A stretch of 64,000 nucleotides of DNA. Origin: Ferrovibrio sp046297595. GTDB taxonomy: Bacteria; Pseudomonadota; Alphaproteobacteria; Ferrovibrionales; Ferrovibrionaceae. The notes beneath the pieces were generated by a model. That model did not search any database. It saw nothing but the letters and a program-made list of their open reading frames with translations, and was not told the DNA's origin. The stretch lies in the NCBI RefSeq assembly GCF_046297595.1, contig NZ_JBKBHT010000003.1, positions 1-64,000 of the forward strand, given 5' to 3'. Made by a program: the position numbers and the translations under genes. This document shows positions 1-8,827 of the stretch, piece by piece; position 1 is the first letter of the stretch, and the number at the start of each line of letters is the position of its first letter.

Positions 1-2
1 CG

Positions 3-464
3 GTGATGCGCCACATGCTGCCCGGCCGGGGCCTGCCGCGCGCCGAGGCCGCCGAACGCGCCAAGAGCAACATCCACAATTTCAACGACCACTGGGAGCG
101 GCGCGGTTATGGCGTCTGGGCGGTGGAAGACCGCGCCAGCGGCCGGCTGCTGGGACAATGCGGCCTGCGCTGGATCGCCGAGGCCGAGCAGACCGAGCTG
201 CTGTATCTGTTTGCCAAAACCGTCTGGGGCCGTGGTCTGGCCACCGAAGCAGGACAGGCCGCCCTGCGCTATGGCTTCGAGATCGGCGGACTGGAAAAAC
301 TGATCGCGCTGACCGCCCCCGGCAACAAGGCCTCGCAGCGCGTGCTGGGAAAACTGGGATTCCGGTACGATGGCGAGGCGCCACTGTGGGAGCGGATCGT
401 GAGCTGGTTCGCCCTGCCGCGCGAGGCTTGGCAAGCTGATGCGCCCATCATATCGATGAAATGA
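3..464 (+). CDS. GNAT family N-acetyltransferase (5' end outside window)
   Basis: RimJ/RimL-type GNAT acetyltransferase, which would transfer an acetyl group from acetyl-CoA to an amine such as a protein N-terminus or small molecule. The visible 153 residues include the family's 'GRGLATEA' acetyl-CoA pyrophosphate-binding loop (around residue 76) and the closing 'N-x-A-S-x-R-V-L-x-K-L-G-F' helix and strand (around residues 107-119). The reading frame is open to the left edge, and RimL-type enzymes usually carry another 20-40 residues first, so the GTG/ATG codons at 3-8 are probably internal. The substrate cannot be told from sequence. Confidence 0.8.
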   Translation: MMRHMLPGRGLPRAEAAERAKSNIHNFNDHWERRGYGVWAVEDRASGRLLGQCGLRWIAEAEQTELLYLFAKTVWGRGLATEAGQAALRYGFEIGGLEKLIALTAPGNKASQRVLGKLGFRYDGEAPLWERIVSWFALPREAWQADAPIISMK

Positions 465-558
465 AATATCGCAAATTTGCTGTTGGGTCGGCGCGACGGT
501 TGGCGTTACCATCGCCCCGCACCGTCCGTTCCGGCAGCAACGCAGCACAGGCACGGCC

Positions 559-1395
559 ATGATCGATCTCGAACTCAGACTGAACCACGCCGCCCAGGTG
601 ATCCGCGAAGGTGGCAAACTGGCGCGCGGTTTTTATGACAACCGCAGCGAACTGGTCGTGAAGCTGAAGGGCGTGCAGGATTTCGTCAGCCAGGCGGATT
701 CCGAAACCGAGGACCTGATCGCCTCGCGCCTGCTGGCCGCTTTCCCGCATGACGGCATCCTGGGCGAGGAACGCGGCCGGCGCGGCGGCGAAACCGATGC
801 CCTGTGGGTGATCGATCCCATCGACGGCACGGCGAATTTCGTGCGCGGCCTGCCCTACTGGTGCACGGCCATTGCGCTCGTAGTGAAGGATACGCTGGAA
901 CTGGGCCTGATCTACGATGCTATGGCAGACCGACTCTATACCGCGCGGCGCGGCCATGGCGCCTTCTGCAACGGCAAGCCGATCAGCGTCAGCGACACGC
1001 GGCAGTTTGATCGCGCCTGCATCGGTATCGGCTTTGGCCATGGCGAAGCCGCCGGGCCGCATGCCGCGCTGGTCGAGCAGCTGTTGTCCGCCCATTGCCA
1101 GTATCGCCGGCTGGGCAGCGGCCTGCTGCTGCTGGCACTGGCCGCCGAAGGCGCCACCGACGGCTTCTACGAACACCGCATGAAAGCCTGGGATGCCCTG
1201 GCCGGCCTGCTGCTGGTACGCGAGGCTGGCGGCATCACCTGCGACTATGAAGGGCTGGGCGGATTGCAGCGGCCGGAGCCAGTGCTGGCACTTACACCCG
1301 CGCTGTGGTCATCGTTCACGAAGGCGACCGGAATCGCCCTGCCGCAATTCAGCGAAACGAACGGCTACTCGGCCGCACGCGCCGGCAGGGTATAA
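559..1395 (+). CDS. Inositol monophosphatase family protein
   Basis: Mg-dependent phosphatase of the IMPase/FIG superfamily, 278 residues, the usual family length. The first metal-binding motif 'DPIDGTANF' lies near residues 92-100, an upstream Glu of the 'GEE' type near 71, and the second signature 'WDALAGLLLVREAGG' near residues 213-227. Substrates in the family include inositol-1-phosphate, 3'-phosphoadenosine 5'-phosphate and histidinol phosphate. A second IMPase-family gene at 55472 looks more like hisN, so this one is more likely an inositol phosphatase or cysQ/suhB-type enzyme. Its 3' end overlaps the convergent nitrilase gene by 31 bp. Confidence 0.85.
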   Translation: MIDLELRLNHAAQVIREGGKLARGFYDNRSELVVKLKGVQDFVSQADSETEDLIASRLLAAFPHDGILGEERGRRGGETDALWVIDPIDGTANFVRGLPYWCTAIALVVKDTLELGLIYDAMADRLYTARRGHGAFCNGKPISVSDTRQFDRACIGIGFGHGEAAGPHAALVEQLLSAHCQYRRLGSGLLLLALAAEGATDGFYEHRMKAWDALAGLLLVREAGGITCDYEGLGGLQRPEPVLALTPALWSSFTKATGIALPQFSETNGYSAARAGRV

Positions 1396-2207
1396 GCCGG
1401 ATCGTGCCGCCAGGCGGGGATCTGCGCCCGCGCCTTGGCTACCTGCGCCAGATCGATCTCGGCCGTCACCACGCCCACGCCGTCGCCGGCATCGGCCAGC
1501 ACACGACCCCAGGGATCGATCACCAGCGAATGCCCGTAGGTCTGCCGGTTGCCCGGATGATCGCCCCACATGGCCGGCGCGATCACGAAAGCGCCCGTCT
1601 CGATGGCACGCGCCCGCAACAGCACGTGCCAATGGGCCTGCCCCGTAGTGCGGGTGAAGGCGGCCGGGATCGAGATGATGTCGGCACCGGCCTGGGCCAG
1701 CCCGCGATACAGGCCCGGGAACCGCAGGTCGTAACAGATCGACATGCCCAGCGTGGCATAAGGCAACGGCGCCAGCACGCCCTCGGCGCCCGGCGCAATC
1801 GAATTGGACTCGCGATAGGTTTCGCCCGAGGGCAGATCCACGTCGAAGAGGTGGATCTTGTCGTAACGCGCGGCGATGCCGCCATCGGGCGCCAACAGAT
1901 ACGAACGGTTGAAGTTGCGGTTGGCGCCTTCGGGCTTGATCGCCAGCGAGCCGACCAGCAGCCAGGTATTCAGTTCTTTCGACAGCGCGCGGAAAGCCTG
2001 CAATGCCGGATGGCTTTCCTCGGGCCGTCCGGCCGCCACGCTGGCGGCGGCGTTGGCGCCCATGAACCCTGAGTTCTCGGGCGTGGCGATCAGGTCGGCG
2101 CCGGCCTCCTTGGCCTTACGCACCAAAGCGGAGACATGGGCGATATTGGCATTCATGTCATCCCAGATATTGGGCTGGACCAGGCCGACCTTGAAGCGCT
2201 GCGCCAT
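1365..2207 (-). CDS. Carbon-nitrogen hydrolase (Nit/omega-amidase type)
   Basis: Nitrilase-superfamily amidohydrolase, 280 residues. The catalytic triad is visible: Glu44 in 'TPENSGF', Lys117 in 'YDKIHLFDV' and Cys158 in 'SICYDLRFP'. The 'KIHLFDVD' and 'CYDLRFP' forms are typical of the Nit1/Nit2 group, which repairs deaminated glutathione or hydrolyses omega-amides such as 2-oxoglutaramate. The ATG at 2207 was chosen because it starts the conserved first strand; an upstream in-frame start would run back into grxC. It is the last gene of comF-grxC-nit, 13 bp after grxC. A glutathione-repair role would fit the glutaredoxin neighbour, but that is inference. Confidence 0.88.
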   Translation of the reverse strand: MAQRFKVGLVQPNIWDDMNANIAHVSALVRKAKEAGADLIATPENSGFMGANAAASVAAGRPEESHPALQAFRALSKELNTWLLVGSLAIKPEGANRNFNRSYLLAPDGGIAARYDKIHLFDVDLPSGETYRESNSIAPGAEGVLAPLPYATLGMSICYDLRFPGLYRGLAQAGADIISIPAAFTRTTGQAHWHVLLRARAIETGAFVIAPAMWGDHPGNRQTYGHSLVIDPWGRVLADAGDGVGVVTAEIDLAQVAKARAQIPAWRHDPAYTLPARAAE

Positions 2208-2220
2208 CACGTCGCCTTTC

Positions 2221-2481
2221 TTATGCCGCTGCCAGCAGCGGATCGAGTTTGCCCTCGCGCTCCAGCGCGTAGAGATCGTCGCAGCCGCCGACATGGGTGC
2301 CGTTGATCCAGATCTGCGGCACGGTGCGGCGGCCGCCGGCCTTCTGCGTCATCTCCTCGCGCTTGGCCGCGTCGTAGGAGACATCGATCTCGTTATAGCT
2401 CTGCCCCTTCTTCTCCAGCAGCGCCTTGGCGCGCGCGCAGTAAGGACACATGAAAGTGGTATAGATTTCGATCTGGGCCAT
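2221..2481 (-). CDS. grxC: Glutaredoxin 3
   Basis: Small dithiol glutaredoxin of 86 residues, the usual GrxC length. The redox motif CPYC occurs near residues 12-15 ('TTFMCPYCARAK'), followed by the glutathione-binding 'RTVPQIWINGTHVGGCDDL' segment with its cis-Pro. It reduces protein disulfides and mixed disulfides using glutathione in the cytoplasm. The ATG at 2481 starts directly on the first strand ('MAQIEIYT'). The gene sits between comF and the nitrilase gene, all on the minus strand with short gaps, so co-transcription is likely. Confidence 0.95.
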   Translation of the reverse strand: MAQIEIYTTFMCPYCARAKALLEKKGQSYNEIDVSYDAAKREEMTQKAGGRRTVPQIWINGTHVGGCDDLYALEREGKLDPLLAAA

Positions 2482-2524
2482 CGGGGAAGTCCTTGGGTGA
2501 AAAGCCCCTCGCTTTTCAAAGCCA

Positions 2525-3310
2525 TTATATGGCGCCCTGCTCGGCCCGAACAACCCGGGCCAGCGTGAGGACCGTCACCGCCGCAGCACCATTCCGCCGC
2601 AGCGCCCGGCTGCAGGCCCCCACCGTGGCGCCCGTGGTCAGCACATCGTCCACCAGCAGCAGGCGTTTGCCCGCCAACTCCTCCTGCCACCGTTCAGCGA
2701 CCCGGATCGCACCGGCCAGCACCCGCCGACGCTCGACCCGGCTCAGACGCCCCAGGCTGCGGGTCGGCTTCGGTCGCTCCAAAAGGTCGAGCCAGACCGG
2801 CCTGTCGCTCAAACGCCCCAGTTCGCGCGCCAGCAGGGCCGACTGGTTGAAGCGTCGCCGCCACAACCGCCAGCGATGCAGCGGCACCGGCACGATGGCA
2901 TCGCAATCCCGCACCAGTTCGGTACCGGCCGCCAGCAGCATCGCAGCCAGCCCCGGCGCCAGATCGGTACGGTCGGCGCGCTTGAACCGCAGCACCAGAT
3001 CGCGCCCGCCGCCGGCATAGGTGAAGACGGCCCGGGCACGATCAAACGGCGGTGTTTCCTTCAGGCAGGCGCCACAGACCAGACCCGTCGGCACCGGCAC
3101 GGCATAAGGCGTGCCGCAAGTCGGGCAGCAGGGTTCGGCGATGAACCCCACCTCCGGCCAGCATGCGGAACAGAGCCGGCCGGGCTCGTCCACCGTCGCG
3201 GTGCAAAGCATGCATTGCGGCGGCAGCAGCGAGTCGGCCACACCCCGCCAGGCCCGCCGGGCGGCACGCAGCGGAAACAGCGACCAGTCGTGCGATGAAG
3301 CGTTCAGCAT
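2525..3310 (-). CDS. comF: ComF family phosphoribosyltransferase-like protein
   Basis: ComF-type protein of 261 residues. The N-terminal part has a zinc-binding double CxxC arrangement ('CMLC', 'CSAC' and 'CPTC', 'CGAC', residues about 34-85). The C-terminal phosphoribosyltransferase domain carries the PRPP-binding loop 'LLLVDDVLTTGAT' near residues 218-230. In transformable bacteria ComF supports DNA uptake, but in Alphaproteobacteria it is widely conserved and its role is poorly defined. It is the first gene of the comF-grxC-nit operon. Confidence 0.9.
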   Translation of the reverse strand: MLNASSHDWSLFPLRAARRAWRGVADSLLPPQCMLCTATVDEPGRLCSACWPEVGFIAEPCCPTCGTPYAVPVPTGLVCGACLKETPPFDRARAVFTYAGGGRDLVLRFKRADRTDLAPGLAAMLLAAGTELVRDCDAIVPVPLHRWRLWRRRFNQSALLARELGRLSDRPVWLDLLERPKPTRSLGRLSRVERRRVLAGAIRVAERWQEELAGKRLLLVDDVLTTGATVGACSRALRRNGAAAVTVLTLARVVRAEQGAI

Positions 3311-3418
3311 GCGAGGTTAGGCGGACATTGACGCGACGGCAGGCGCATACGGAGACATGACGCGCGGTCTGCCGGCCGGTATGGTGGCATAAAAATACGC
3401 CGGAGAGGAAACGGAACC

Positions 3419-5218
3419 ATGAGCGGCAGCAGCGACAAGACCATCCGCATCGGCGGCGCCTCGGCCTTCTGGGGCGATTCCATGGTGGCCGCGCCGCAGC
3501 TTCTGATGCAGGGCGAGGTTGATTACCTGATCTTCGACTACCTGGCCGAGATCACCATGTCGATCATGGCCCGCATGCGCGCGAAAGACCCGGCGCAGGG
3601 GTATGCTACCGACTTCGTTGCCGTCACGATGAAACGCCTGCTGCCCGAACTGGCGCGGCGCAAGGTGAAGGTGGTGGCCAATGCCGGCGGCGTGAACCCG
3701 GCCGCCTGCGCCGCCGCGATCCGCGCGCTGATTGCCGAAGCCGGCCTGCCGCTGAAAGTAGGCGTGGTGCTGGGCGACGACCTGCTGCCGCAGATCGAAA
3801 CACTGAAACCGAAGCTGGAACCGATGCAGCATGGTGCCGTGGTGCCGGAGCGGTTCATGTCGGCCAATGCCTATCTGGGCGCCGCACCGATTGCCGCCGC
3901 CCTGAAGGCCGGCGCCGATATCGTGGTGACCGGCCGCTGCGTCGATTCCGCGCTCTGCCTGGGGCCTTTGCTGCATGAATTCTGCTGGGACCTGCGGGAT
4001 TTCGACCGCCTCGCCGCCGGCAGCCTGGCCGGCCATATCATCGAATGCGGCGCCCAGGCCTCGGGCGGCCTGTTCACCGATTGGCGCGACGTGCCGGACT
4101 GGGACAATATCGGTTATCCCATCGCCGAGGTCAGCGCCGATGGCAGCTTCGTCGTCACCAAGCCGAAGGGCACCGGCGGCCTGGTCAGCGTGGGCACGGT
4201 TTCCGAGCAGTTGGTCTACGAGATCGGCGACCCGGCCAGCTATTTCCTGCCCGACGTGACCTGCGATTTCACCGCCGTGAAGATCGAACAGGTGGGCGAA
4301 AACCGCGTGTGCGTTTCCGGTGCAAAAGGCCGACCGCCGACCGACCGCTACAAGGTCTCGGCCACCTATCTGGACGGCTTCCGCGCCGTGGCGCATCTCA
4401 CCATCGGCGGCATCGAAGCGCGCGCCAAGGCCGAACGCACGGCGGAAGCGATCCTCAAGCGCACGCGACGGCTGTTCGCCATGCTCAATCTTGGCGATTA
4501 CCGCGCCACGTCGATAGAGGTACTGGGCACGGAAGCCATGTACGGCCCACATGCCCAGCCCGGCGTGCTGGCCAGTCGCGAGGTGGTGCTGAAACTGAGC
4601 GTCAGCCACACGGATAAAACCGCGCTCGACATCTTCGCCCGCGAGATCGCGCCGGCGGGCACGTCATTCTCTGCCGGCACCACCGGATTCTTCGGCGGCC
4701 GCCCGACGCCGCAGCCGGTGGTGAAGCTGTTTTCCTGCTTCATCCCGAAAGCCGCGCTTCACGTGGTGATCGACATGGCCGGCACGCCCGCGCCATGCGA
4801 CCTGCCGCTTGTCAGCGGCGACAGCACCGGCATGCCGGCCGGACAGCCCGATCTGCGGCCGATGGACGATGGCCCGCGCCGCGCGGTGCCGTTGGTGCGG
4901 CTGGCCTGGGCGCGGTCGGGCGACAAGGGCGATGACAGCAATATCGGCGTGATCGCGCGCAAGCCGGAATACCTGCCGGCGATCCGCGCGGCGCTGACCG
5001 AAGACGCCGTGCAACGCTATTTCAGCCATCTTGTGGAAGGTCCGGTCGAGCGCTTCGAATGGCCCGGCATCCATGGCCTGAATTTCCTGCTGCGCCATGC
5101 CCTGGGCGGTGGCGGTATCGCCAGCCTGCGCAACGATCCGCAAGGCAAGGCCTATGCCCAGATGCTGCTGGATTACCCCGTGCCTGTGCCGGTGGCCTGG
5201 GGGCTGGCGGATCAATAG
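3419..5218 (+). CDS. AtuA-like protein (DUF1446, acyclic terpene utilisation family)
   Basis: Protein of 599 residues with the two-part architecture of AtuA-family proteins: a large N-terminal DUF1446 domain starting 'IRIGGASAFWGDS' and containing 'VVANAGGVNP' and 'VVTGRCVDSAL', and a C-terminal domain of about 100 residues starting around 'LVRLAWARSGDKGDDSNIG'. AtuA is needed for citronellol/geraniol catabolism in Pseudomonas, but its reaction is unsettled and homologues are common beside acyl-CoA and biotin carboxylase genes. No such partners are next to it here. It starts at ATG 3419 after a GGAGAGGAAACGG ribosome-binding stretch and stands alone between comF (divergent) and ada. Confidence 0.85.
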   Translation: MSGSSDKTIRIGGASAFWGDSMVAAPQLLMQGEVDYLIFDYLAEITMSIMARMRAKDPAQGYATDFVAVTMKRLLPELARRKVKVVANAGGVNPAACAAAIRALIAEAGLPLKVGVVLGDDLLPQIETLKPKLEPMQHGAVVPERFMSANAYLGAAPIAAALKAGADIVVTGRCVDSALCLGPLLHEFCWDLRDFDRLAAGSLAGHIIECGAQASGGLFTDWRDVPDWDNIGYPIAEVSADGSFVVTKPKGTGGLVSVGTVSEQLVYEIGDPASYFLPDVTCDFTAVKIEQVGENRVCVSGAKGRPPTDRYKVSATYLDGFRAVAHLTIGGIEARAKAERTAEAILKRTRRLFAMLNLGDYRATSIEVLGTEAMYGPHAQPGVLASREVVLKLSVSHTDKTALDIFAREIAPAGTSFSAGTTGFFGGRPTPQPVVKLFSCFIPKAALHVVIDMAGTPAPCDLPLVSGDSTGMPAGQPDLRPMDDGPRRAVPLVRLAWARSGDKGDDSNIGVIARKPEYLPAIRAALTEDAVQRYFSHLVEGPVERFEWPGIHGLNFLLRHALGGGGIASLRNDPQGKAYAQMLLDYPVPVPVAWGLADQ

Positions 5219-5270
5219 CAACGCAAAAGCCGGATAGCCGGCCGGCGCGGGCGGGATTACCTTCAGTCCC

Positions 5271-6356
5271 ATGAAACACACATCCCGCATTGGCCGCCAG
5301 CCAACCGACGCCGAGTTCGCCGCCATCAAAGGCAACGATGCTGCCGCCGATGGCCGTTTCCTCTATGGCGTCGCCACCACAAAAATCTTCTGCCAGCCGT
5401 CCTGCATCAGCCGCGCGCCGAAGCGGGAGAATGTGCGCATTTTCGCTGATGCCGCAGCGGCACAGGCTGCCGGCTTCCGGCCATGCAAACGCTGTCGGCC
5501 CGATCAGATCCCCGCTGCCGATGCGCGACTGGAACGTGCCCGCAAGCTGATCGACGAACGGCTGGCGGCCGGCGAGTCCGCGCCGACGCTGACCCAACTC
5601 GCCCGCGTGGCCCATATGGGCGCCACCCATCTGCAACGCCGCTTTGCCGCGGCTTATGGTCTGAGCCCACGCGCCTATGCCGAAGCACAGCGCATCGCGG
5701 CCCTGAAACAACACTTGAAGAAAGGAAACGGCGTGTCGGATGCGATCTATGGCGCCGGTTTCGGCGCCGCCAGCCGGGTCTACGAAAAAGCCGACCGCTG
5801 GCTTGGCATGACGCCAGCCGCCTATCGCCGCGGCGGCGAAGGCCTGACCCTGACGGTGGCGATCCGCCGCACGGCGATGGGATCGACGCTGGTGGCCGAA
5901 AGTCCGCGCGGCATCGCCGCCCTGCTGTTCGGCCGCAACGAAAACACCATGCTTGCAGAGCTGCGCGATGAATTCCCCGCTGCCCGCATCGACCGCGACG
6001 ACAAGGCCGGTTCAGCCGCCTTTGCCGCGCTGGAGGCCATGCTGGCGGGCAAGGCACCGCCGAAAGGCCTGCGGCTGGACCTGCGCGGCACGCCATTCCA
6101 GATCCGGGTCTGGAGCGCCCTGCAGGCTATCCCGGCCGGCGAGACGCGCAGCTATAGCGAAATCGCCGCCAGCCTGGGCCACCCCAGAGCCTCGCGCGCC
6201 GTCGGTTCGGCCTGCGCCAACAACATCATCGGCGTGCTCGTGCCCTGCCACCGTGCCCTACGCAGCGATGGCGGCCTCGGCGGTTACCGCTGGGGGCTGG
6301 AGCGTAAGGAAAAGCTGCTGACCGGCGAAGGCGTCGAGCTCGAACCCGCCGAATAA
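5271..6356 (+). CDS. ada: Bifunctional Ada: DNA alkylation sensor and O6-methylguanine-DNA methyltransferase
   Basis: Three-domain Ada of 361 residues. The N-terminal methylphosphotriester repair and sensor domain has four zinc cysteines (Cys41, Cys45, Cys72, Cys75). It is followed by an AraC-type helix-turn-helix region (about 90-190) and a C-terminal methyltransferase domain with the active site PCHR (Cys326). Methyl transfer to an N-terminal Cys would turn it into an activator of the adaptive response. No ada box or partner operon is evident. A second alkylation repair gene, alkB, is 19 kb away at 25015. The DNA methyltransferase active site is intact, so both activities are expected. Confidence 0.95.
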   Translation: MKHTSRIGRQPTDAEFAAIKGNDAAADGRFLYGVATTKIFCQPSCISRAPKRENVRIFADAAAAQAAGFRPCKRCRPDQIPAADARLERARKLIDERLAAGESAPTLTQLARVAHMGATHLQRRFAAAYGLSPRAYAEAQRIAALKQHLKKGNGVSDAIYGAGFGAASRVYEKADRWLGMTPAAYRRGGEGLTLTVAIRRTAMGSTLVAESPRGIAALLFGRNENTMLAELRDEFPAARIDRDDKAGSAAFAALEAMLAGKAPPKGLRLDLRGTPFQIRVWSALQAIPAGETRSYSEIAASLGHPRASRAVGSACANNIIGVLVPCHRALRSDGGLGGYRWGLERKEKLLTGEGVELEPAE

Positions 6357-6493
6357 TTCTGCTTAAGGGCCGCGTTTGCGATAAATCATTGCCGCACAGC
6401 CGCCATATTGGGTTCTTATTGTCTTCGGCATAATGCTGCAGGATTTGCATGGCCGGCATGTTGGCATGTCGGCGGCTCGCTCTTGCAGTTTAT

Positions 6494-6499
6494 TATAAT
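6494..6499 (+). promoter_or_regulatory. Candidate -10 element of dps
   Basis: A perfect TATAAT lies in an AT-rich island (about 6484-6516) 46 bp before the dps start codon. There is no good -35 hexamer at 16-18 bp, which suggests an activator-dependent promoter, as for OxyR-controlled dps genes. I could not find a convincing OxyR or Irr site, so regulation is open. Confidence 0.45.
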
Positions 6500-6544
6500 A
6501 GTTCTAAATTTATCAGAAGAACCCGAAGGAAAAGGAGTGGTCCC

Positions 6545-7024
6545 ATGGCTGTGGCTATCGATATCGGCATCCCCGACAAGGAACGCAAAAAAATCGCCGA
6601 TGGCCTGTCGCGCCTCCTGGCCGATACATACACGCTCTATCTGAAGACCCACAATTACCACTGGAATGTCGAAGGTCCGATGTTCCAAACCCTGCACACC
6701 ATGTTCGAGACCCAGTACACCGAACTGGCGCTGGCCGTCGATTTGATCGCCGAGCGCATCCGCGCACTGGGCCATTACGCGCCGGGTTCCTATGCGCAGT
6801 ATGCCAAGCTGTCCTCGATCAGCGAGGAAACCGGCGTGCCGGCCGCGCAGGACATGATCAAGAATCTGGTGAAGGGTAACGAAGCGGTGAGCAAGACCGC
6901 GCGTGAACTCTTCCCGGTGGTGGAAAAATCCTCTGACGAACCGACCGCCGACCTGCTGACCCAGCGCATGCAGATCCACGAGAAGACCGCCTGGATGCTG
7001 CGCAGCCTGCTGGAAAAGAAGTAA
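6545..7024 (+). CDS. dps: Dps family DNA-protection/ferritin-like protein
   Basis: Dps-type miniferritin of 159 residues. The ferroxidase motif is clear: 'THNYHWNVEGPMF' (His near 37 and 41) with 'ALAVDLIAERIRALG' carrying the acidic ligands one helix later. Dps dodecamers oxidise ferrous iron with peroxide and shield DNA. The ATG at 6545 follows AAAAGGAGTGG at 6530-6540. An in-frame start at 6449 would add 32 residues with no family similarity across the promoter-like AT island, so it was rejected. The gene stands alone. Confidence 0.93.
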   Translation: MAVAIDIGIPDKERKKIADGLSRLLADTYTLYLKTHNYHWNVEGPMFQTLHTMFETQYTELALAVDLIAERIRALGHYAPGSYAQYAKLSSISEETGVPAAQDMIKNLVKGNEAVSKTARELFPVVEKSSDEPTADLLTQRMQIHEKTAWMLRSLLEKK

Positions 7025-7166
7025 TCGCCGGAAATCGTCCCGACCGGCTGTAACGTTTCGCTCCGTTTCACCGAAGCTTGATTAGAAACCGGCCCGCGAC
7101 CCGCTAGGTTAACACCTGACGGATTGCGGGCCTGGGTCTGGCCTTGTTGTGAATGGAGTCGACCTC

Positions 7167-8123
7167 ATGTTGATCAAGCGACGTCGCGGCTGGGAAATCC
7201 CCGAAAGTCAGGCCACACCGGAGGCCATATTCCTGAACCGGCGCCAGATTGTTACCGGCCTGGGCATGGCTGGTCTTGTCGCGGCCGGCATGCGGCCTGC
7301 ACAGGCCCAGACCGCCGGCATTGCCGCCGAGCTTTACCCCGCCAAGCGCAACCCGGCCTACACGCTCGACCGCGAGCTGACCGAGGAAAAGGTCGCCACC
7401 AGCTACAACAACTTCTACGAATTCGGCACCAGCAAGAATATCGTGCGGCCGGCCCAGGCCCTGACCATCAAGCCCTGGCAGGTGAAGATCGACGGCATGG
7501 TGGAAAAGGAAATCGTCATCGATGCCGAAGACCTGATCCGCAAGATGCCGGTGGACGAACGCCTGTATCGCCATCGCTGCGTCGAGGCCTGGTCGATGTC
7601 CGTGCCATGGAGCGGCTTTCCGCTCAAGGCGCTGGTCGATTTCGCCAAGCCGCTGTCGGGTGCGAAATACCTGCGCATGGAAACATTCAAGCGGCCCGAG
7701 GAGGCCAGCGGCCAGAAACAGTTCTGGTATCCCTGGCCCTATGTGGAAGGCCTGAGCCTGGCTGAAGCACGCAACGATCTGGCCTATATCGCCACCGGCG
7801 TCTATGGCAAACCGATCCCGAAGCAGATGGGTGCGCCGCTGCGCCTGGCCGTGCCGTGGAAATACGGATTCAAGTCGGTGAAGTCGATCGTACGCTTCAC
7901 CTTCACCGACCAGAAACCGAAAAGCTTCTGGGAAGCCATGGCGGCTGATGAATACGGTTTCTGGGCCAATGTGAATCCGGCCGTGGCGCATCCGCGCTGG
8001 AGCCAGGCCACCGAAGAGGTGATCGGCACCGGCAAGCGCGTGCCGACTCTGATTTACAATGGCTATGGCGAACAGGTGGCCGATCTTTACAAGGACATGA
8101 CAGGCGAGAAGCTGTTCATGTGA
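7167..8123 (+). CDS. msrP: Protein-methionine-sulfoxide reductase catalytic subunit MsrP
   Basis: Molybdopterin enzyme of 318 residues that reduces oxidised methionine in periplasmic proteins. A Tat signal is visible ('NRRQIVTGLGMAG', twin Arg at 25-26) with cleavage expected after 'AQA'. The molybdenum ligand is Cys138 in 'HRCVEAWSM'. The N-terminal 'TPEAIFLNRRQ' matches the MsrP/YedY family pattern. ATG 7167 has GGAG eight bases upstream and was preferred to the GTG at 7149. The membrane heme partner msrQ normally follows; here a HAD phosphatase follows instead, so msrQ must be elsewhere or missing. Confidence 0.92.
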   Translation: MLIKRRRGWEIPESQATPEAIFLNRRQIVTGLGMAGLVAAGMRPAQAQTAGIAAELYPAKRNPAYTLDRELTEEKVATSYNNFYEFGTSKNIVRPAQALTIKPWQVKIDGMVEKEIVIDAEDLIRKMPVDERLYRHRCVEAWSMSVPWSGFPLKALVDFAKPLSGAKYLRMETFKRPEEASGQKQFWYPWPYVEGLSLAEARNDLAYIATGVYGKPIPKQMGAPLRLAVPWKYGFKSVKSIVRFTFTDQKPKSFWEAMAADEYGFWANVNPAVAHPRWSQATEEVIGTGKRVPTLIYNGYGEQVADLYKDMTGEKLFM

Positions 8124-8147
8124 GCGGCCTTCGGCTATCCATCCTGG

Positions 8148-8792
8148 ATGGCCTTCGATCTGATCATCTTCGACATGGACGGCACGCTGGTGGACAGCGA
8201 GCCGATCGCCAACCGTGTCTTCCATGAAAAGCTGGTGCAGCTTGGCCTCGATCCGCGCTTCGACGAGGCCACTGTCGCCGCCGACCTGACCGGCCTGGCG
8301 CTTTCAAGCTGCTTTACCATCGTACGCGAGCGCTACGGCATCGTGCTGCCCGAGGATTTCGAGGCCGACCTGCAGGCGGAAACCTTCCGCAGGTTAAGCC
8401 GCGACCTGCGCCCGGTGACTGGCGTGCCGGACATGCTGCATCGGGTGGCTGCGCGGCCGAAATGCGTCGCGTCGTCTTCCGAACTCGACAAGATCGCCCT
8501 CAGCCTCGAGCTGTGCGGCCTGAGCGGCCATTTCGGGCCGCATACCTTCAGCGCGCAGCAGGTGACGAACGGCAAGCCGCATCCCGACCTGTTCCTGTTC
8601 GCCGCGGAGCGCATGGGCCACGCACCCACCGCCTGCGCCGTGGTGGAAGACAGCCTGCCGGGTGCCCAGGCCGGCATCCGCGCCGGCATGACGGTTTTCG
8701 CCTATCGCCCTGGCGGCGACGGCGAGGTCTTCGCGACAATGGGCTGCCGTGTATTCCATGACATGGCCTACCTGCCGGCCCTGCTGGGGTGA
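8148..8792 (+). CDS. HAD family phosphatase (beta-phosphoglucomutase-like)
   Basis: HAD-superfamily hydrolase of 214 residues with a helical cap domain. Motif I 'FDMDGTLVDSE' is at residues 8-18 with nucleophile Asp9 and acid/base Asp11. Motif II is in 'CVASSSELDK', the Lys of motif III in 'TNGKPHPDLFLFAAE', and motif IV in 'CAVVEDSLPGAQAG'. This is the subfamily I pattern shared by phosphoglycolate phosphatase, YqaB and beta-phosphoglucomutase, and the substrate is not predictable. It starts 24 bp after msrP and may be co-transcribed with it. Confidence 0.88.
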   Translation: MAFDLIIFDMDGTLVDSEPIANRVFHEKLVQLGLDPRFDEATVAADLTGLALSSCFTIVRERYGIVLPEDFEADLQAETFRRLSRDLRPVTGVPDMLHRVAARPKCVASSSELDKIALSLELCGLSGHFGPHTFSAQQVTNGKPHPDLFLFAAERMGHAPTACAVVEDSLPGAQAGIRAGMTVFAYRPGGDGEVFATMGCRVFHDMAYLPALLG

Positions 8793-8796
8793 GGAC

Positions 8797-8827
8797 AAAA
8801 AAAAGCCGGCCTGAGATCAGGCCGGCT
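8797..8827 (-). terminator. Strong intrinsic terminator (minus strand)
   Basis: A GC-rich stem of at least ten pairs (AGCCGGCCTG at 8804-8813 with its complement at 8818-8827, loop of four) is followed on the minus strand by eight uridines. It could end transcription from the histidine kinase operon (stop at 9057) or of a short RNA made from 8828-9000. The HAD gene ends just to its left on the other strand. Confidence 0.85.
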
